NCBI GenBank assembly: GCA_016703425.1
Contig: JADJCA010000009.1
Coordinates: 310,001 to 374,000, forward strand
Direction of reading: 5' to 3'
DNA length: 64,000 nucleotides
Source of the DNA: Myxococcales bacterium
GTDB taxonomy: Bacteria; Myxococcota_A; Polyangia; Polyangiales; Polyangiaceae
Under the pieces are notes generated by a model, which worked only from the letters and a program-made list of their open reading frames with translations, did not search any database and was not told the origin of the DNA. How positions within the stretch are numbered: the first letter of the stretch is position 1; every line of letters begins with the position of its first letter. Position numbers and translations under genes: made by a program. Shown here one piece after another: positions 9,991 to 19,661 of the stretch.

Positions 9991-11792
9991 ATGCGGTTTC
10001 TCGTCGAGGTGAACGCGCTTGGCCAAACGGACGCCAAGCGATACGGCGTCGAGGCCGACACTTGGCAGAAAGCCCTCCAAGACACGCGCCGCTTGCGCGG
10101 TGAAGAGGGCCAGATAAGCGGTTTTTCCATCGAGCTGCTCGAAGACGGCTGCCGCGCTGTCGACCCCATGGCCCGCCTTCGCTACGTGGTGAAGAAAGGC
10201 GACGCGGCGCTCCCGTTGGGGGTGCTCGACGATGGCGTTGCGACGCCGACGGTTCGCCCAAACACGGCCGCGGGCGCGGCTGGCGCGCGACCGGCGGCGC
10301 CTCGGCCCCCGGCCGCGCCTGCGCCCAAAGCCCCGGCGGCGCCCACGTCGCAGCCTCGCGTGCCCGAATCCAAACCGAAGCTCGCGCCAGCACCCGCAGC
10401 AGCAGCGGCGACCGCCGCCGCAGCCCCGCCGCCGGCCGCGCCGGCTCCGGCGGCGCCAACAGCGCCCGCCGTCACACCGGCGCCACCGTCGTCGGCGCCG
10501 CGCCCCGGACCTGCGAGCCGACCCGCGGCCCGCCTCGCGCCTTCGGCGCCGCCACCGCCGGCCGCGCCGCGCTCGCCGTTGCCGGTCCTTTCCCGGCGCG
10601 AGCAGGCCCCTTCGGCCGCGAGTCCCCTTCACTACCGCGAAGAAGCGGTCTTGGTGACGGCCGGCTCCAGTGAGACCAGCATCGAGATCGCACTGCGCAC
10701 CCACCTCGCCGACCTCGAGACCGAGCTGTCGTCGCAGCCCCGCGGGAAATTCGTGCAAATTGCAGCTTTCGATGCGCCGCCAGCGAACGCGAAGGTCAAG
10801 CCCATCGTGGTGCTCGCGTGGAAGGACTGGAAGACCCCGGCCGTCAGCTTTTCGTACCCACGGCGCTCGGCCGGCGCCGCCGCGAGCCACGCCCCGACAC
10901 CTTCGGACGCGCCGACGATGTCGATCCCGCCGGAGATGGCGTCGAGCCTGGCGGCCTCGGCGATCCCGCGGCACGCGCCGCCGCCGGCCGACCTCGCTCT
11001 CTCCTCCCTCCTCCTCCTCCTCCTCCTCCTCCGCCGCCGCCGCCGCCCACCGCATCGTCGGCGCCCGCGCCCGGGGCCACCTTCGGCGAGCAGGCCGTCG
11101 CCAAGGTCTCGTCGTTCGTCCCGGTGCCACTTCCCGCTCCGCCCGCCGCAGCCCCGTCCGCGAGCCTGGCTCGACCGTCGTCGTCAGGCGGATTCTCGGT
11201 CACCGACACCGCGCGCCGCAGGGCCATGGGCGACAAGCGCGTGCCCGGCGAAGAGCTCATCGCGCAGCTCTTCGAGGACATGCACGCCGTCCACTTCTTG
11301 AGCGACGCCCTGGAGGGCGGGCACTTCTGCCTCGCCGTCGCCATGGAGAAGCTGCCCTCCGCGGCCGCGTATCTCCACCTCTACGACATCGACAAGCGCG
11401 AGTTCGTCATCGTCTGCGTGCGCGGCGGCAGCACGGAGAAGCACCTCCTCGAGCGCACCGGAGAGTCCGACGCGCTGCTCTCGCAGGCGATGCGCAAGCG
11501 CCGCTCGGTCGTCGTCAACGAACCTCCCGCCGATGGCAGCATCGCGGCGGGTCGCTTTGCGTCGCTCGGCGGGGCGAAGCGCATCATCGTGACCCCGGTC
11601 ATGCAAGCGGGCCGCTTTCTCGGTGTCATCGAGCTGGTGAACCCGCTCGACGGCGCGCCCTTCAGCGAGCTGGAAGGCAACGCGCTCACGTACATGGCGG
11701 AGCAATACGCGGAGTTCGTCGCCGCGCGCGGCGTGGTCCTCGAGGCCGAGAAGGTCAGTCGCGCCTTCGAGCAATCGCGCGCGTCGACGTGA
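9991..11792 (+). CDS. Pro/Ala-rich protein with C-terminal GAF domain, frameshifted
   Basis: The first part reads from ATG 9991 (MRFLVEVNALGQTDAKRYGV), with a small N-terminal domain of about 75 residues, a long Ala/Pro linker, a second small domain (EIALRTHLADLETELSS to WKDWKTPAVSFSYP), and then a Pro-rich stretch. From about 11005 the meaningful frame is one base back: a run of prolines, then FGEQAVAKVSSFVP and a C-terminal GAF-like domain (LIAQLFEDMHAVHFLSDALEGGHF, then IIVTPVMQAGRFLGVIELVNP) ending at 11792. The shift falls within a CCT/CCG microsatellite. GAF domains bind small ligands or mediate dimerisation; the ligand here is unknown. The histidine kinase starts 17 bp downstream, so both may act in one signalling pathway. 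Confidence 0.7.
11000..11049 (+). repeat. CCT/CCG triplet microsatellite inside the GAF gene
   Basis: About eight CCT/CTC triplets are followed by about five CCG triplets. In the frame used downstream they encode a run of some 14 prolines; in the frame used upstream they would read Leu and Arg. The single-base frame change of the gene lies at its 5' edge (TCTCCTCCCTCCT). Loss or gain of whole triplets would only change the length of the proline run, whereas a one-base slip would switch the downstream GAF domain off. Confidence 0.75.
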
Positions 11793-11809
11793 CGTGAGCC
11801 GACACAACA

Positions 11810-13393
11810 ATGAAGGAACGCGCGCGCCAAGGCATCGCGACCTTCCTCCTGGTGCCTGCGGTGCTCGTCGCCGTCGGCGTCCTCGCGTACTTCACCGTTC
11901 GGACGACGCTTCAAATCGAGAAGCTCCGCCAGCAGTCGGTGCTCGAAGCCACGCTGGCGCTCGCTCGCGAGAAGGCTGACCGCATCGACAAGCGCATCGT
12001 CGAGCAAGACAGCGCCATCATGGCCATCGCCGACCCGGCCCACGTGCTCGAGCTGACGGAGCGCTGGCTTCCGACGGCCCCTCGCGAGACGCCGACGATC
12101 CGCGCGATCCTCGTCCTCGACGAAGCGCGCAACGTCCTCAGCTTCGCGTCGCGCGCGAGCGGAGCCCTCGCAGAGGACGAGGCCTTTCGTCGGCTCCTCG
12201 TCGTGCGGATGCTCGGCGACATGGAGCTCGGCGGCCAGCCGCTCGATCAGCTGAGGCACCTGCATCGCGTCTACCGCGGCCAGAGCTACCTGGTGAGCTA
12301 CTGGCAAAAGCAACAGGCCGGCGGGCGCTACCTCGTGGTGGCGTGGCACGACATTGGGCGCATCGTGAAGTACGCGCTCCCGAGCCTCACCGCCGAGCCC
12401 GTCGGCGGCGCCGCACCGAGCCGCGTCAATGTCGTCGACGAAGAGGGGCGCATCATCTTCGGCCCGCAGCTGCGAACGGGCCAGTTCACCGTCTCGGTGC
12501 GCTTCCCTACGACGCTCTACAACTGGTCGCTGCAAGTCGTCCCCGCCACCGGCGAGGAGCTAGCCACGCGCGTCGCCAATCGGCGACTCCTCGAGCTCAT
12601 CATGGTGGCCTTCGCGTGCCTCGTCGTCGTGGCCGGCGTCATGGCGATCCTCTTCGCGACTTGGAAGGAGCGACGCATCAGCGAGCTCAAGAGCGAATTC
12701 GTCGCCAACGTGAGCCACGAGCTCAAGACGCCGCTGGCGCTCATTCGCATGTTCGGCGAGATGCTCCAGTCGGGGCGCGTTGCCAACGCGAGCAAGCACA
12801 AGGAGTACATCGACATCATCGTCGCCGAGAGTGAGCGCCTCTCGAGCCTCATCGAAAACGTTCTCGACTTCGCCAAGGTGGATCGGGGTCACGACGCCTA
12901 CGACTTCGCCGTCGGCGACCTCGGTGCTGCCGTCACCCGCGCCGTCACCACCTACCGGCACCACGCAGAGCGTGAAGGCGTGGAGCTGACGTGCGACATC
13001 GTTGGCGAGCTCGGTGAGTCGATGCTCGATGAGCGCGCCGTTCAACTTGCGGTCATCAACCTCATCGACAACGCGCTCAAGTACGCCTCCGACGGGAAGG
13101 TCGTCCGCGTCCGGGCTTCCCGCGAGGGCAGCGAGTTGATCGTCCGCGTCATCGACCGAGGGCCCGGCGTACCCAAAGAAGATCGCGAGCGGATCTTCGA
13201 GCGTTTCGTCCGAGGCAACCGCGCCATCGCGCCCACGGGCGCGCCCGTTCGCGGGAGCGGCATCGGCCTCTCGCTCGTGAAGCACATCGCCGAGAGCCAC
13301 GGCGGGCGGGCGTGGGTCGAGAGCTCCGAGGGCGCGGGCGGGTCGACTTTCGCCCTGTCGATCCCAGCGCTTGCGGCGGGAACGTCACGGTAA
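11810..13393 (+). CDS. membrane sensor histidine kinase (orphan)
   Basis: 527 residues. TM1 at about 8-25, an extracytoplasmic sensor region to about residue 260, TM2 (LIMVAFACLVVVAGVMAIL), then HisKA with the H-box FVANVSHELKTPL, in which His303 is the predicted phosphorylation site. The HATPase domain has the N-box NLIDNALKYA, G1 DRGPGVP and G2 GSGIGLSLVKHI. All catalytic motifs are intact. There is no response regulator next to it, so the partner must be encoded elsewhere. It begins at ATG 11810, 17 bp after the GAF-domain gene, and probably shares its transcript. The signal is unknown. Confidence 0.93.
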   Translation: MKERARQGIATFLLVPAVLVAVGVLAYFTVRTTLQIEKLRQQSVLEATLALAREKADRIDKRIVEQDSAIMAIADPAHVLELTERWLPTAPRETPTIRAILVLDEARNVLSFASRASGALAEDEAFRRLLVVRMLGDMELGGQPLDQLRHLHRVYRGQSYLVSYWQKQQAGGRYLVVAWHDIGRIVKYALPSLTAEPVGGAAPSRVNVVDEEGRIIFGPQLRTGQFTVSVRFPTTLYNWSLQVVPATGEELATRVANRRLLELIMVAFACLVVVAGVMAILFATWKERRISELKSEFVANVSHELKTPLALIRMFGEMLQSGRVANASKHKEYIDIIVAESERLSSLIENVLDFAKVDRGHDAYDFAVGDLGAAVTRAVTTYRHHAEREGVELTCDIVGELGESMLDERAVQLAVINLIDNALKYASDGKVVRVRASREGSELIVRVIDRGPGVPKEDRERIFERFVRGNRAIAPTGAPVRGSGIGLSLVKHIAESHGGRAWVESSEGAGGSTFALSIPALAAGTSR

Positions 13394-13464
13394 TCCGCCC
13401 GCGCGCCGCTCGAAGACGCCGCGCGGGAAATCGGTCCTCATTTCCGGCGGGCCGATGTCTTGTG

Positions 13465-13492
13465 TTGACCTGCCGGCGTCCCCCGATATCCT
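13465..13492 (+). promoter_or_regulatory. candidate sigma-70 promoter for the RRM gene
   Basis: TTGACC at 13465-13470 and TATCCT at 13487-13492 with a 16-bp spacer, about 100 bp before the RRM start codon. The implied leader is long and contains a run of eight T just before the start codon region, which resembles the long leaders of cold-inducible RNA-binding protein genes. Inferred from consensus only. Confidence 0.4.
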
Positions 13493-13590
13493 CTCTGGAC
13501 GGCATGCCGCGAGCGGCAGCGCCGTGCTGTTCAGACTGGGCGTCGGCTTGCGCCGCCGCCAGGGCTCGGGAGGGTCCGTTTTTTTTCACC

Positions 13591-14529
13591 ATGGCGAGTG
13601 ACGACGCGAAGCTGTTTGTGGCCGGTTTGCCCGACAGCATGACGGAAGAGGCGCTAAAGCAAGTATTCGAAGCGGCGGGAGGCACGGTTATCAACGTGAG
13701 CCTCCCGAAGGACCGGGCAACAGGACGCCCGCGAGGCTTCGGATTCGTAACCCTGTCCTCCGCACAAGAGGCACAGGCGGTGCGCGACGTTTTGGACGGG
13801 TCGCTTCAAGCGGGCCGATCCATCTCTGTCCGACCGTTCTCGCAGGAGCCCCCGAAACGGGGCGAAGGGCCTCCCTCGCGAGGTACGTTCGGGGGCGGCG
13901 GCTCCTTCGGCGGTGGCGCGCCGGGCGGCCCCCCGATGGATCGCGGGCCGCGGCCAGCCGGCCCTGGGGGCGCTGCGCAGGCCCCGGACCGCACTCTCTA
14001 CGTCGGCAATCTGCCCTACGACTGCACCATCCAGGAGGTTGAGACCCTCATTGGCGGCGTGGCCGGAGAAGGCCAGGTCGTGCGCGTTCACCTCCCGACG
14101 GACCCGGACGGCCGCAAGCGCGGCTTCGGCTTCGTCACGATGGCGAGTTCCGAGACCGCGAAAACGGCGGCGACCTCGCTTTCGGGACAAGAGTTTCGAG
14201 GAAGGCGACTCGTCGTCAACTTGGCTCACCCCAAGGGTGATCGTCCGCCGCCTCGCGAGGGTGGTGGAGGCTACGCCGGCGGTGGCGGCGGTGGAGGTTT
14301 CGGTGGTGGCGGTGGCGGCGGCGGCTTCGGCGGCGGCGGCTTCGGCGGACCGCCCGCAGGGGGTGGCTTCGGCGGCCCGCCCGCGCCCCCACGACGAGCC
14401 TTCGACGATCGGGGCAAACGCAAGGCGGGCCCGGCCAACGAGGACGGCCCGAAGAAGCGCCGTTTCGGCGGCGGCGAGAAGCGCCAGCGCGACGACGACT
14501 GGAAGGGCGGCACGGGCGACGACGACTGA
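13591..14529 (+). CDS. glycine-rich RNA-binding protein with two RRM domains
   Basis: 312 residues from ATG 13591 (MASDDAKLFVAGLPDSM), chosen because the first RNP2 motif begins a few residues later. RRM1 has RNP2 KLFVAGLP and RNP1 RGFGFVTL; RRM2, near residues 133-208, has RNP2 TLYVGNLP and RNP1 KRGFGFVTM, so the aromatic RNA-stacking residues are in place in both. The two are joined by a Gly/Pro linker. A tail of GGGGGFGG-type repeats (about 214-270) leads to a basic C-terminus with KKRRFGGGEKRQR. Single-RRM glycine-rich proteins act in cold shock in cyanobacteria and myxobacteria; a double RRM is less usual in bacteria. It is likely a cytoplasmic RNA chaperone. Confidence 0.9.
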   Translation: MASDDAKLFVAGLPDSMTEEALKQVFEAAGGTVINVSLPKDRATGRPRGFGFVTLSSAQEAQAVRDVLDGSLQAGRSISVRPFSQEPPKRGEGPPSRGTFGGGGSFGGGAPGGPPMDRGPRPAGPGGAAQAPDRTLYVGNLPYDCTIQEVETLIGGVAGEGQVVRVHLPTDPDGRKRGFGFVTMASSETAKTAATSLSGQEFRGRRLVVNLAHPKGDRPPPREGGGGYAGGGGGGGFGGGGGGGGFGGGGFGGPPAGGGFGGPPAPPRRAFDDRGKRKAGPANEDGPKKRRFGGGEKRQRDDDWKGGTGDDD

Positions 14530-14553
14530 CGTGCCCTCTGACGAGTCTTGACG

Positions 14554-14579
14554 GCGGAAGACCGTGAGAGTACTTCCGC
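14554..14579 (+). terminator. hairpin after the RRM gene (possible terminator)
   Basis: GCGGAAG at 14554-14560 pairs with CTTCCGC at 14573-14579 around a 12-base loop. A T run follows only after CCCC and is itself enclosed by CCCC/GGGG, so termination here is uncertain. It may instead be a leader element of rpmG, whose start is 61 bp further on. Confidence 0.35.
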
Positions 14580-14640
14580 TGACCCCTCTTTTTGGGGCGC
14601 CGCGGCTTCGCCTGGCGCCCACTGAATCCCGGAGCTCGCG

Positions 14641-14802
14641 ATGCGCGACATCATCAAGCTGACCTGCGGCAACTGCAACCGTGCGAACTACGTGACCACG
14701 AAGAACAAGCGGACGATGTCCGAGAAGTTCGAGATCACCAAGTTCTGCTCTACGTGCCGGAAACATCATCCGCACAAAGAAGGCAAAATCTCGAAGGGGT
14801 GA
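14641..14802 (+). CDS. rpmG: 50S ribosomal protein L33
   Basis: 53 residues, MRDIIKLTCGNCNRANYVTT and on. Two CxxC pairs (CGNC and CSTC) form the zinc ribbon of the Cys-containing L33 type. It sits on the large subunit near the E site. The length and the ending (HHPHKEGKISKG) match the family closely. It is flanked by a hairpin upstream and by a clear terminator downstream, so it is probably a monocistronic unit. Confidence 0.93.
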   Translation: MRDIIKLTCGNCNRANYVTTKNKRTMSEKFEITKFCSTCRKHHPHKEGKISKG

Positions 14803-14841
14803 GTCGAGCCCTCGAGGCTCTTCGCGCTCGTTCGCCTTTCG

Positions 14842-14876
14842 AGCGCTCGCTGGCAGGTCGCCGGCGAGCGCTTTTT
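14842..14876 (+). terminator. rho-independent terminator after rpmG
   Basis: AGCGCTCGC at 14842-14850 pairs with GCGAGCGCT at 14864-14872, giving a 9-bp stem with a 13-base loop, followed directly by a T run (14872-14876). It closes the rpmG transcript before the mre operon promoter region. Confidence 0.75.
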
Positions 14877-15081
14877 GCTGCCCGTCGGGCGCGGGCCTGT
14901 CTCTTCGCGCACGGGCCAAACACGTCTCGCTCCGAGAGCGGCGGTCCCCCCGTTCGTCGAACACCTCACACTTGTTCAGCTCGCCGGGCTTTGGCGCTAG
15001 ACGGCCCGACGTCGTGTGGTAGAAGCTCCGCCCGCCCCTGGTTCACTCCTGGACCCAACGGCGCCGGAGAATCCCCACCCG

Positions 15082-16116
15082 ATGATCTTCGACTGGCTCC
15101 ACGGCCTGTTCTCGAACGACCTCGCCATCGATTTGGGGACGGCGACCACGCTCATCTACGTCAAGGGCAAGGGCATCGTGTCTTGCGAACCGTCCGTCGT
15201 CGCCGTCCAGCGCGACGCCCGGGGCGGCAACAAAGTGCTCGCCGTCGGCCGTGAGGCCAAGGAGATGCTCGGCCGCACGCCCGGCAACATCCGCGCGGTC
15301 CGGCCCCTGCGCGACGGCGTCATCGCCGACTTCGAGATCACCGAAGCGATGCTCCGGTATTTCATCGCGCGAGCCCACAACCGGCGGACCCTGGTCAAGC
15401 CGCGGATCATCATCTGCGTGCCCTTCGGCATCACGGAGGTCGAGAAGCGCGCCGTGAAAGAGAGCGCCGAGAGCGCCGGGGCGCGCGAGGTCTACCTCAT
15501 CGAGGAGCCCATGGCGGCGGCCATCGGCGCCGGCCTCCCCATCACGGAGCCCTCGGGCAACATGGTTGTCGACATCGGCGGAGGCACCACCGAGGTCGCG
15601 GTCATCTCGCTCGCCGGCATCGTGTACTCGCAGAGCGTTCGCGTCGGCGGCGACAAGATGGACGAGGCCATTCAGGCTTACCTCAAGCGCAAGTACAACC
15701 TCGCCATTGGCGAGCAGACGGCCGAGCGCATCAAGATGCAGGTCGGCAACGCGTACCCGCTGGAGCAGCAGCTCACGAGCGAGGTCAAGGGGCGCGATCT
15801 CGTGGCCGGCGTGCCGAAGACCGTCGTCGTCAACTCCGACGAGATCCGGGAAGCGCTCGCCGAACCCACAAACGCCATCGTCGAAGCGGTGCTCCTCGCC
15901 CTTGAGAAGACGCCGCCCGAGCTCGCGGCCGACATCGTCGACAAGGGCATCGTCCTCACCGGCGGCGGCGCGTTGCTCAAGAACCTGGATGTCCTCTTGC
16001 GCGAGGAGACGGGCCTGCCGGTCATGGTCTCCGACGACCCCATCAGCGCGGTCGTCTTGGGCAGCGGCAAAGCGCTCGATCACATGGAGCTTTTGAAGGA
16101 GGTGACGATCAGCTAG
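15082..16116 (+). CDS. mreB: rod shape-determining protein MreB
   Basis: 344 residues from ATG 15082 (MIFDWLHGLFSNDLAIDLGT); the frame is open further upstream, but the family begins here. The actin-fold ATP-binding motifs are intact: AIDLGTATTLIYVKG (phosphate 1), DIGGGTTEVAV (phosphate 2) and VLTGGGALL (adenosine). MreB forms membrane-bound filaments that position the elongasome. It is first of five genes (mreB, mreC, mreD, mrdA, rodA) packed on one strand. The final codons contain a perfect Shine-Dalgarno stretch (AAGGAGGTGA, 16096-16105) for the next gene. Confidence 0.97.
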   Translation: MIFDWLHGLFSNDLAIDLGTATTLIYVKGKGIVSCEPSVVAVQRDARGGNKVLAVGREAKEMLGRTPGNIRAVRPLRDGVIADFEITEAMLRYFIARAHNRRTLVKPRIIICVPFGITEVEKRAVKESAESAGAREVYLIEEPMAAAIGAGLPITEPSGNMVVDIGGGTTEVAVISLAGIVYSQSVRVGGDKMDEAIQAYLKRKYNLAIGEQTAERIKMQVGNAYPLEQQLTSEVKGRDLVAGVPKTVVVNSDEIREALAEPTNAIVEAVLLALEKTPPELAADIVDKGIVLTGGGALLKNLDVLLREETGLPVMVSDDPISAVVLGSGKALDHMELLKEVTIS

Positions 16117-16119
16117 CGC

Positions 16120-17094
16120 GTGGTTCGAGTGGCTCGGCCCGGCGCATTCGCGCGCCGATGGCGCTCCGGCGCACTCGAGGAGAACACGCGAAGCAACGTC
16201 ACCCCGAGGGTTCAGCCCGTGTCGGCCTTCAAGCGCTATCGCGACCTAGCCATCGTCGTCGTACTCCTTACGGTGCCGTTCTTCGTGCTCCGCGCCAACA
16301 TGCGGAGGCCGGAGAACCTGAACGCCATGGACCGGCTGCTGCTCCGAGTCACGGCCCCCATCGAGTTCTGGACCGCGAGCCTCGCGCGCGGCGTCTCCAA
16401 CCTCGCGGCCGACTATTTCTACCTCGTCGACGTCAAGGGCGAGAACGCCCGGCTCGCCTACGAGAACGCGCGCCTGCGCGAGACTGTGCATCGCCTCGAG
16501 GGCCGCGAAGCGGAGAACGGCGAGCTCCGCCGCCTCTTGCAGCTCAAGGAGACCACCCCCGGCGAGACCGCGAGCGCGCTCGTCGTGGGCACCAACTTCA
16601 CCGAGTTCTTCCGTGTCAGTCGCGTGGTGCTCGACCGCGGCGCGCGCGACGTGCGCGCGCGCATGCCCGTCGTCGTCCCCGACGGCGTCGTCGGCACCGT
16701 GCTCCGGGTGAACGGCAACGCCGTGGATGTCCAGCTCTCGACGGACGCGGCCTTCGGCATCGACGTCGAAGACGTACGGACTCGTGCGCGCGGCTTCGTG
16801 CGGGGAACGGGCGATCCGAAGCGTTACGCGTGCCGCGTCGAGATGGTCGACGCGCGCGACGAAGTCGAAGTGGGCGATCTGTTGGTTACGAGCGGCAAGG
16901 GCAAGTGGTTTCCCCGAGGCCTACCGGTGGCGCGCGTGACGAAGGTCATCAAGCGCGAGCTGGGGCGCGACCAAGAGGTCGAAGCCGTGCCGACGGTGAA
17001 CTTCTCTCGCATCGACGCCGTGCTCATCCTCTTGACACCGCCGCTCGACGACGTGGCCGTTGACCCGCTACCGAAGCCCAAGGGAGGCCGGTGA
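16120..17094 (+). CDS. mreC: rod shape-determining protein MreC
   Basis: 324 residues if it starts at GTG 16120, three bases after mreB; an alternative GTG at 16219 (VSAFKRYRDLAIVVVLL) starts closer to the usual N-terminus. The strong Shine-Dalgarno at 16096-16105 favours the first. One TM helix (DLAIVVVLLTVPFFVLRAN), a coiled coil (ENARLAYENARLRETVHRLE), and then the MreC beta-barrel domain pair with PVVVPDGVVGTVLRV. It is bitopic, with the bulk in the periplasm, and links MreB to PBP2 by activating the transpeptidase. Its stop overlaps the mreD start (TGATG). Confidence 0.95.
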   Translation: MVRVARPGAFARRWRSGALEENTRSNVTPRVQPVSAFKRYRDLAIVVVLLTVPFFVLRANMRRPENLNAMDRLLLRVTAPIEFWTASLARGVSNLAADYFYLVDVKGENARLAYENARLRETVHRLEGREAENGELRRLLQLKETTPGETASALVVGTNFTEFFRVSRVVLDRGARDVRARMPVVVPDGVVGTVLRVNGNAVDVQLSTDAAFGIDVEDVRTRARGFVRGTGDPKRYACRVEMVDARDEVEVGDLLVTSGKGKWFPRGLPVARVTKVIKRELGRDQEVEAVPTVNFSRIDAVLILLTPPLDDVAVDPLPKPKGGR

Positions 17095-17621
17095 TGCGAA
17101 ACTCAGCGTTCCTCGTGGCGGGACTCTTTTTGCTCCTGATTCAGGCCAACTCGTTTCGCGTCCTCGGCTCGCTCGAGATCCCCGGGCTCGTGCCGTCGCT
17201 GGTCCTCCCGATCATCGTCTTCATGGGCGTGCACGACTACTCGCTCGCGCGTGGCGCGTCGGTCTCGTTCGTCTTGGGCTACGTCACCGACCTCGTCGCC
17301 ATAGCGCCGGTGGGCCTCTACACCTTCGCGCACGTGGCGGTGTTCCTCCTGGCGCGCGCCGCGTCGGTGCGACTCTCGGCGCAGACGGTGCTCATGCAAG
17401 CGGCCTTCGCGACCGTGTTTGCCGGAATCCACTCGGGCATGATCCTGGTGCTCCTGGCCATCTTCGGTCGCGACGCGTGGGTCCCTCGCATGCTCTACCC
17501 GCTGGTCATCCCCCATGTCCTCGCCACGGGGCTCATGGCGCCGCTCGTGTTTCGAATTGCCATGCGGATCCACGCGAGCACGCAGACCACCATTCGTCCT
17601 GCGGGCGGCGTCGTTCCATGA
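17094..17621 (+). CDS. mreD: rod shape-determining protein MreD
   Basis: 175 residues, nearly all hydrophobic, with five or six TM helices, as expected for MreD. ATG 17094 overlaps the mreC stop, and a good Shine-Dalgarno (AGGGAGG) precedes it. MreD is an inner-membrane component of the elongasome whose exact job is unclear. The end overlaps the PBP2 start by four bases (ATGA, 17618-17621), so translation is coupled through this part of the operon. Confidence 0.92.
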   Translation: MRNSAFLVAGLFLLLIQANSFRVLGSLEIPGLVPSLVLPIIVFMGVHDYSLARGASVSFVLGYVTDLVAIAPVGLYTFAHVAVFLLARAASVRLSAQTVLMQAAFATVFAGIHSGMILVLLAIFGRDAWVPRMLYPLVIPHVLATGLMAPLVFRIAMRIHASTQTTIRPAGGVVP

Positions 17622-19633
17622 GCATGCTCGTCCCGCGCTCCGACGCGTCGGAGTTCCGACGGCGCTACCGAGTCCTTGTGAGCCTCGTCTTGGTGGCGTT
17701 CCTCGCGGTCGTCGCGCGGCTCTTCCTCCTGCAAATCGTGACCGGCGCCGACTACGCGGAGATTGCTCGCGAGAACATCTTGCGACGCGTCACGCTCCCC
17801 ACGACGCGCGGGGTCATTCGCGACGCGCGGGGCCTGGTCTTGGCCTCGAGCCGCATCTCGTACAACGTGTTCGTGGTCCCGGGCCGCGTGATGCCGAGCT
17901 CGCGACCCGGCAAGGCTCGCGCCGAAGCGGCCCCGGAGGTCTGGCCGCGTGTCGCGGAGACGCTTCGGCTCAACCCCGACGAGCGAGGTCGCTTTGAAGA
18001 GCGAATGCGCCAAGCTTGCACGACCGACGAAGATCGCTCGCCCTGCTGGCGACCGCTCTTGGTGCGCGAGGATCTCGACCGCGATCTGGTAGCGCAGCTC
18101 CGCGAGCGCCAGCCGGAGTTCGTGGGCGTCGAGGTCGTCGGCAACCCGGTACGGTTCTACCCGTTCCGCCACTTGGGAGGGCACACGCTCGGCTACGTCG
18201 CGGAGATCGACGCCGAGGGCCTCGCGAAGGTCCGACCCCCGGGCTACGAGAAGCTGAGCGCGGAGGAGCGGCAGAAGGTCAACCCGCTCTCCTACGAGGC
18301 TTCGGACCTCGTGGGCGCCACCGGCGTCGAGCACGCTTGGGAGAGCTACCTCCGAGGCCAACGCGGCTGGGAGCGACGCGTCGTTGATGCGCGCGGTCGC
18401 TACCGCACGGGCGCCGAGGCCGATCGCGTCCTCATCGGACAGGCGCGGCAAGAGCCCCTGCCGGGACGCGACCTCCGGCTTACGCTCGACATGGAGCTCA
18501 TGCAAGGCATCGAGAAGGCGATGCGACCTCACCCCGCCGGCGCCATCGTCGTCACCGACGCGCGAACCGGTCGCGTCCTCGCGAGCTACTCGAAGCCTGA
18601 CTTCGATCCCGACGACCTGTCCGGCGGCAGCGGCAAGGCGCGCGTTCGCGAGACCTTCGCGCGGCTGCAGAACGACCCGCTCAGGCCGCTCCTCGATCGG
18701 GCCGTCAGCGGCGCGTTCCAACCGGGTTCGACGTTCAAGCCCTTCTCGGCGCTCGCGGGCCTCGAAGACAACCTCCTCGGACCCGAGGAGACGGAGCGCT
18801 GCGACGGCTACCTGTCTTTCGGTCGACGCATCTTCCGCTGCGCACACGTGCACGGGAAGGTGAACCTGAAAGACGCGCTCGCCGAGTCCTGCAACGTCTA
18901 CTTCTTCAAGCTCGCCGAGATCGTCGGCATGGATCGCATCGCCAAGGCGGCCACCGAGTTTGGCCTTGGGCAGAAGACCGGCATCGGCGTGAACCCCGAA
19001 GCGCCGGGTCGCATCCCGACGCGCTCCTGGTACGCGCTTCGGTACCGAGGCCAGTTCCGCATCGGCTTCACGTTGAACTCCTCCATCGGGCAAGGAGCCA
19101 CCACGGTCACGCCGATGCAGTTGACGCTCGCCTACGCGGGGCTCGCCAACGGCGGAACGCTGTACCTTCCGCAGATCGTGCGCGCCGTCGAGACGAGCGA
19201 CGGCAGCGTGGTGCAAGACTTCCCGCCGCGCGTGCGGAGCAAGGTCGGCCTCAAGGCCGAGCACCTGACGCGCATTCAAGAGGCGCTTGCGGCCGTCGTC
19301 GCCGACCCGAAGGGCACCGCTTACCCGATGAAGGACGCGACCCTCGACGTCGCGGGCAAGACCGGAACGGCGCAAACGGGCAACGCGCGTCCCGACGCCG
19401 ACGATCCGAAGCGCGCGTATTTTCTGACGCGCGACCACGCTTGGTTTGCCGCGTATTACCCGACGCGCGCCCCGGAGATCGCCGTCACCGTGCTGGTGGA
19501 GCACGGCGGCTCCGGCCCGACGACGGCCGTCCCCATCGCGATGCAGGTGATCCGCGAATACGCGCGCCTCGCCGCGCAGCGCGCAGGACGACCGATGCCC
19601 CCGCGGCAAGGCACGAAGGGCGACCCTCGATGA
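17618..19633 (+). CDS. mrdA: penicillin-binding protein 2 (peptidoglycan transpeptidase)
   Basis: 671 residues from the ATG overlapping the mreD stop. A short cytoplasmic tail, one TM helix (VLVSLVLVAFLAVVARLFLL), the PBP dimerisation/pedestal domain, and the transpeptidase domain with SxxK at Ser371 (STFK), SxN at Ser424 (SCN) and KTG at Lys581 (KTGTAQTG). It cross-links side-wall peptidoglycan together with RodA and is the target of mecillinam-type beta-lactams in other bacteria. The pedestal region is longer than in E. coli PBP2, with inserts around residues 90-140. Confidence 0.96.
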   Translation: MSMLVPRSDASEFRRRYRVLVSLVLVAFLAVVARLFLLQIVTGADYAEIARENILRRVTLPTTRGVIRDARGLVLASSRISYNVFVVPGRVMPSSRPGKARAEAAPEVWPRVAETLRLNPDERGRFEERMRQACTTDEDRSPCWRPLLVREDLDRDLVAQLRERQPEFVGVEVVGNPVRFYPFRHLGGHTLGYVAEIDAEGLAKVRPPGYEKLSAEERQKVNPLSYEASDLVGATGVEHAWESYLRGQRGWERRVVDARGRYRTGAEADRVLIGQARQEPLPGRDLRLTLDMELMQGIEKAMRPHPAGAIVVTDARTGRVLASYSKPDFDPDDLSGGSGKARVRETFARLQNDPLRPLLDRAVSGAFQPGSTFKPFSALAGLEDNLLGPEETERCDGYLSFGRRIFRCAHVHGKVNLKDALAESCNVYFFKLAEIVGMDRIAKAATEFGLGQKTGIGVNPEAPGRIPTRSWYALRYRGQFRIGFTLNSSIGQGATTVTPMQLTLAYAGLANGGTLYLPQIVRAVETSDGSVVQDFPPRVRSKVGLKAEHLTRIQEALAAVVADPKGTAYPMKDATLDVAGKTGTAQTGNARPDADDPKRAYFLTRDHAWFAAYYPTRAPEIAVTVLVEHGGSGPTTAVPIAMQVIREYARLAAQRAGRPMPPRQGTKGDPR

Positions 19634-19661
19634 TTCGCCTTTCCCGAGAAGGAGCGCAGCG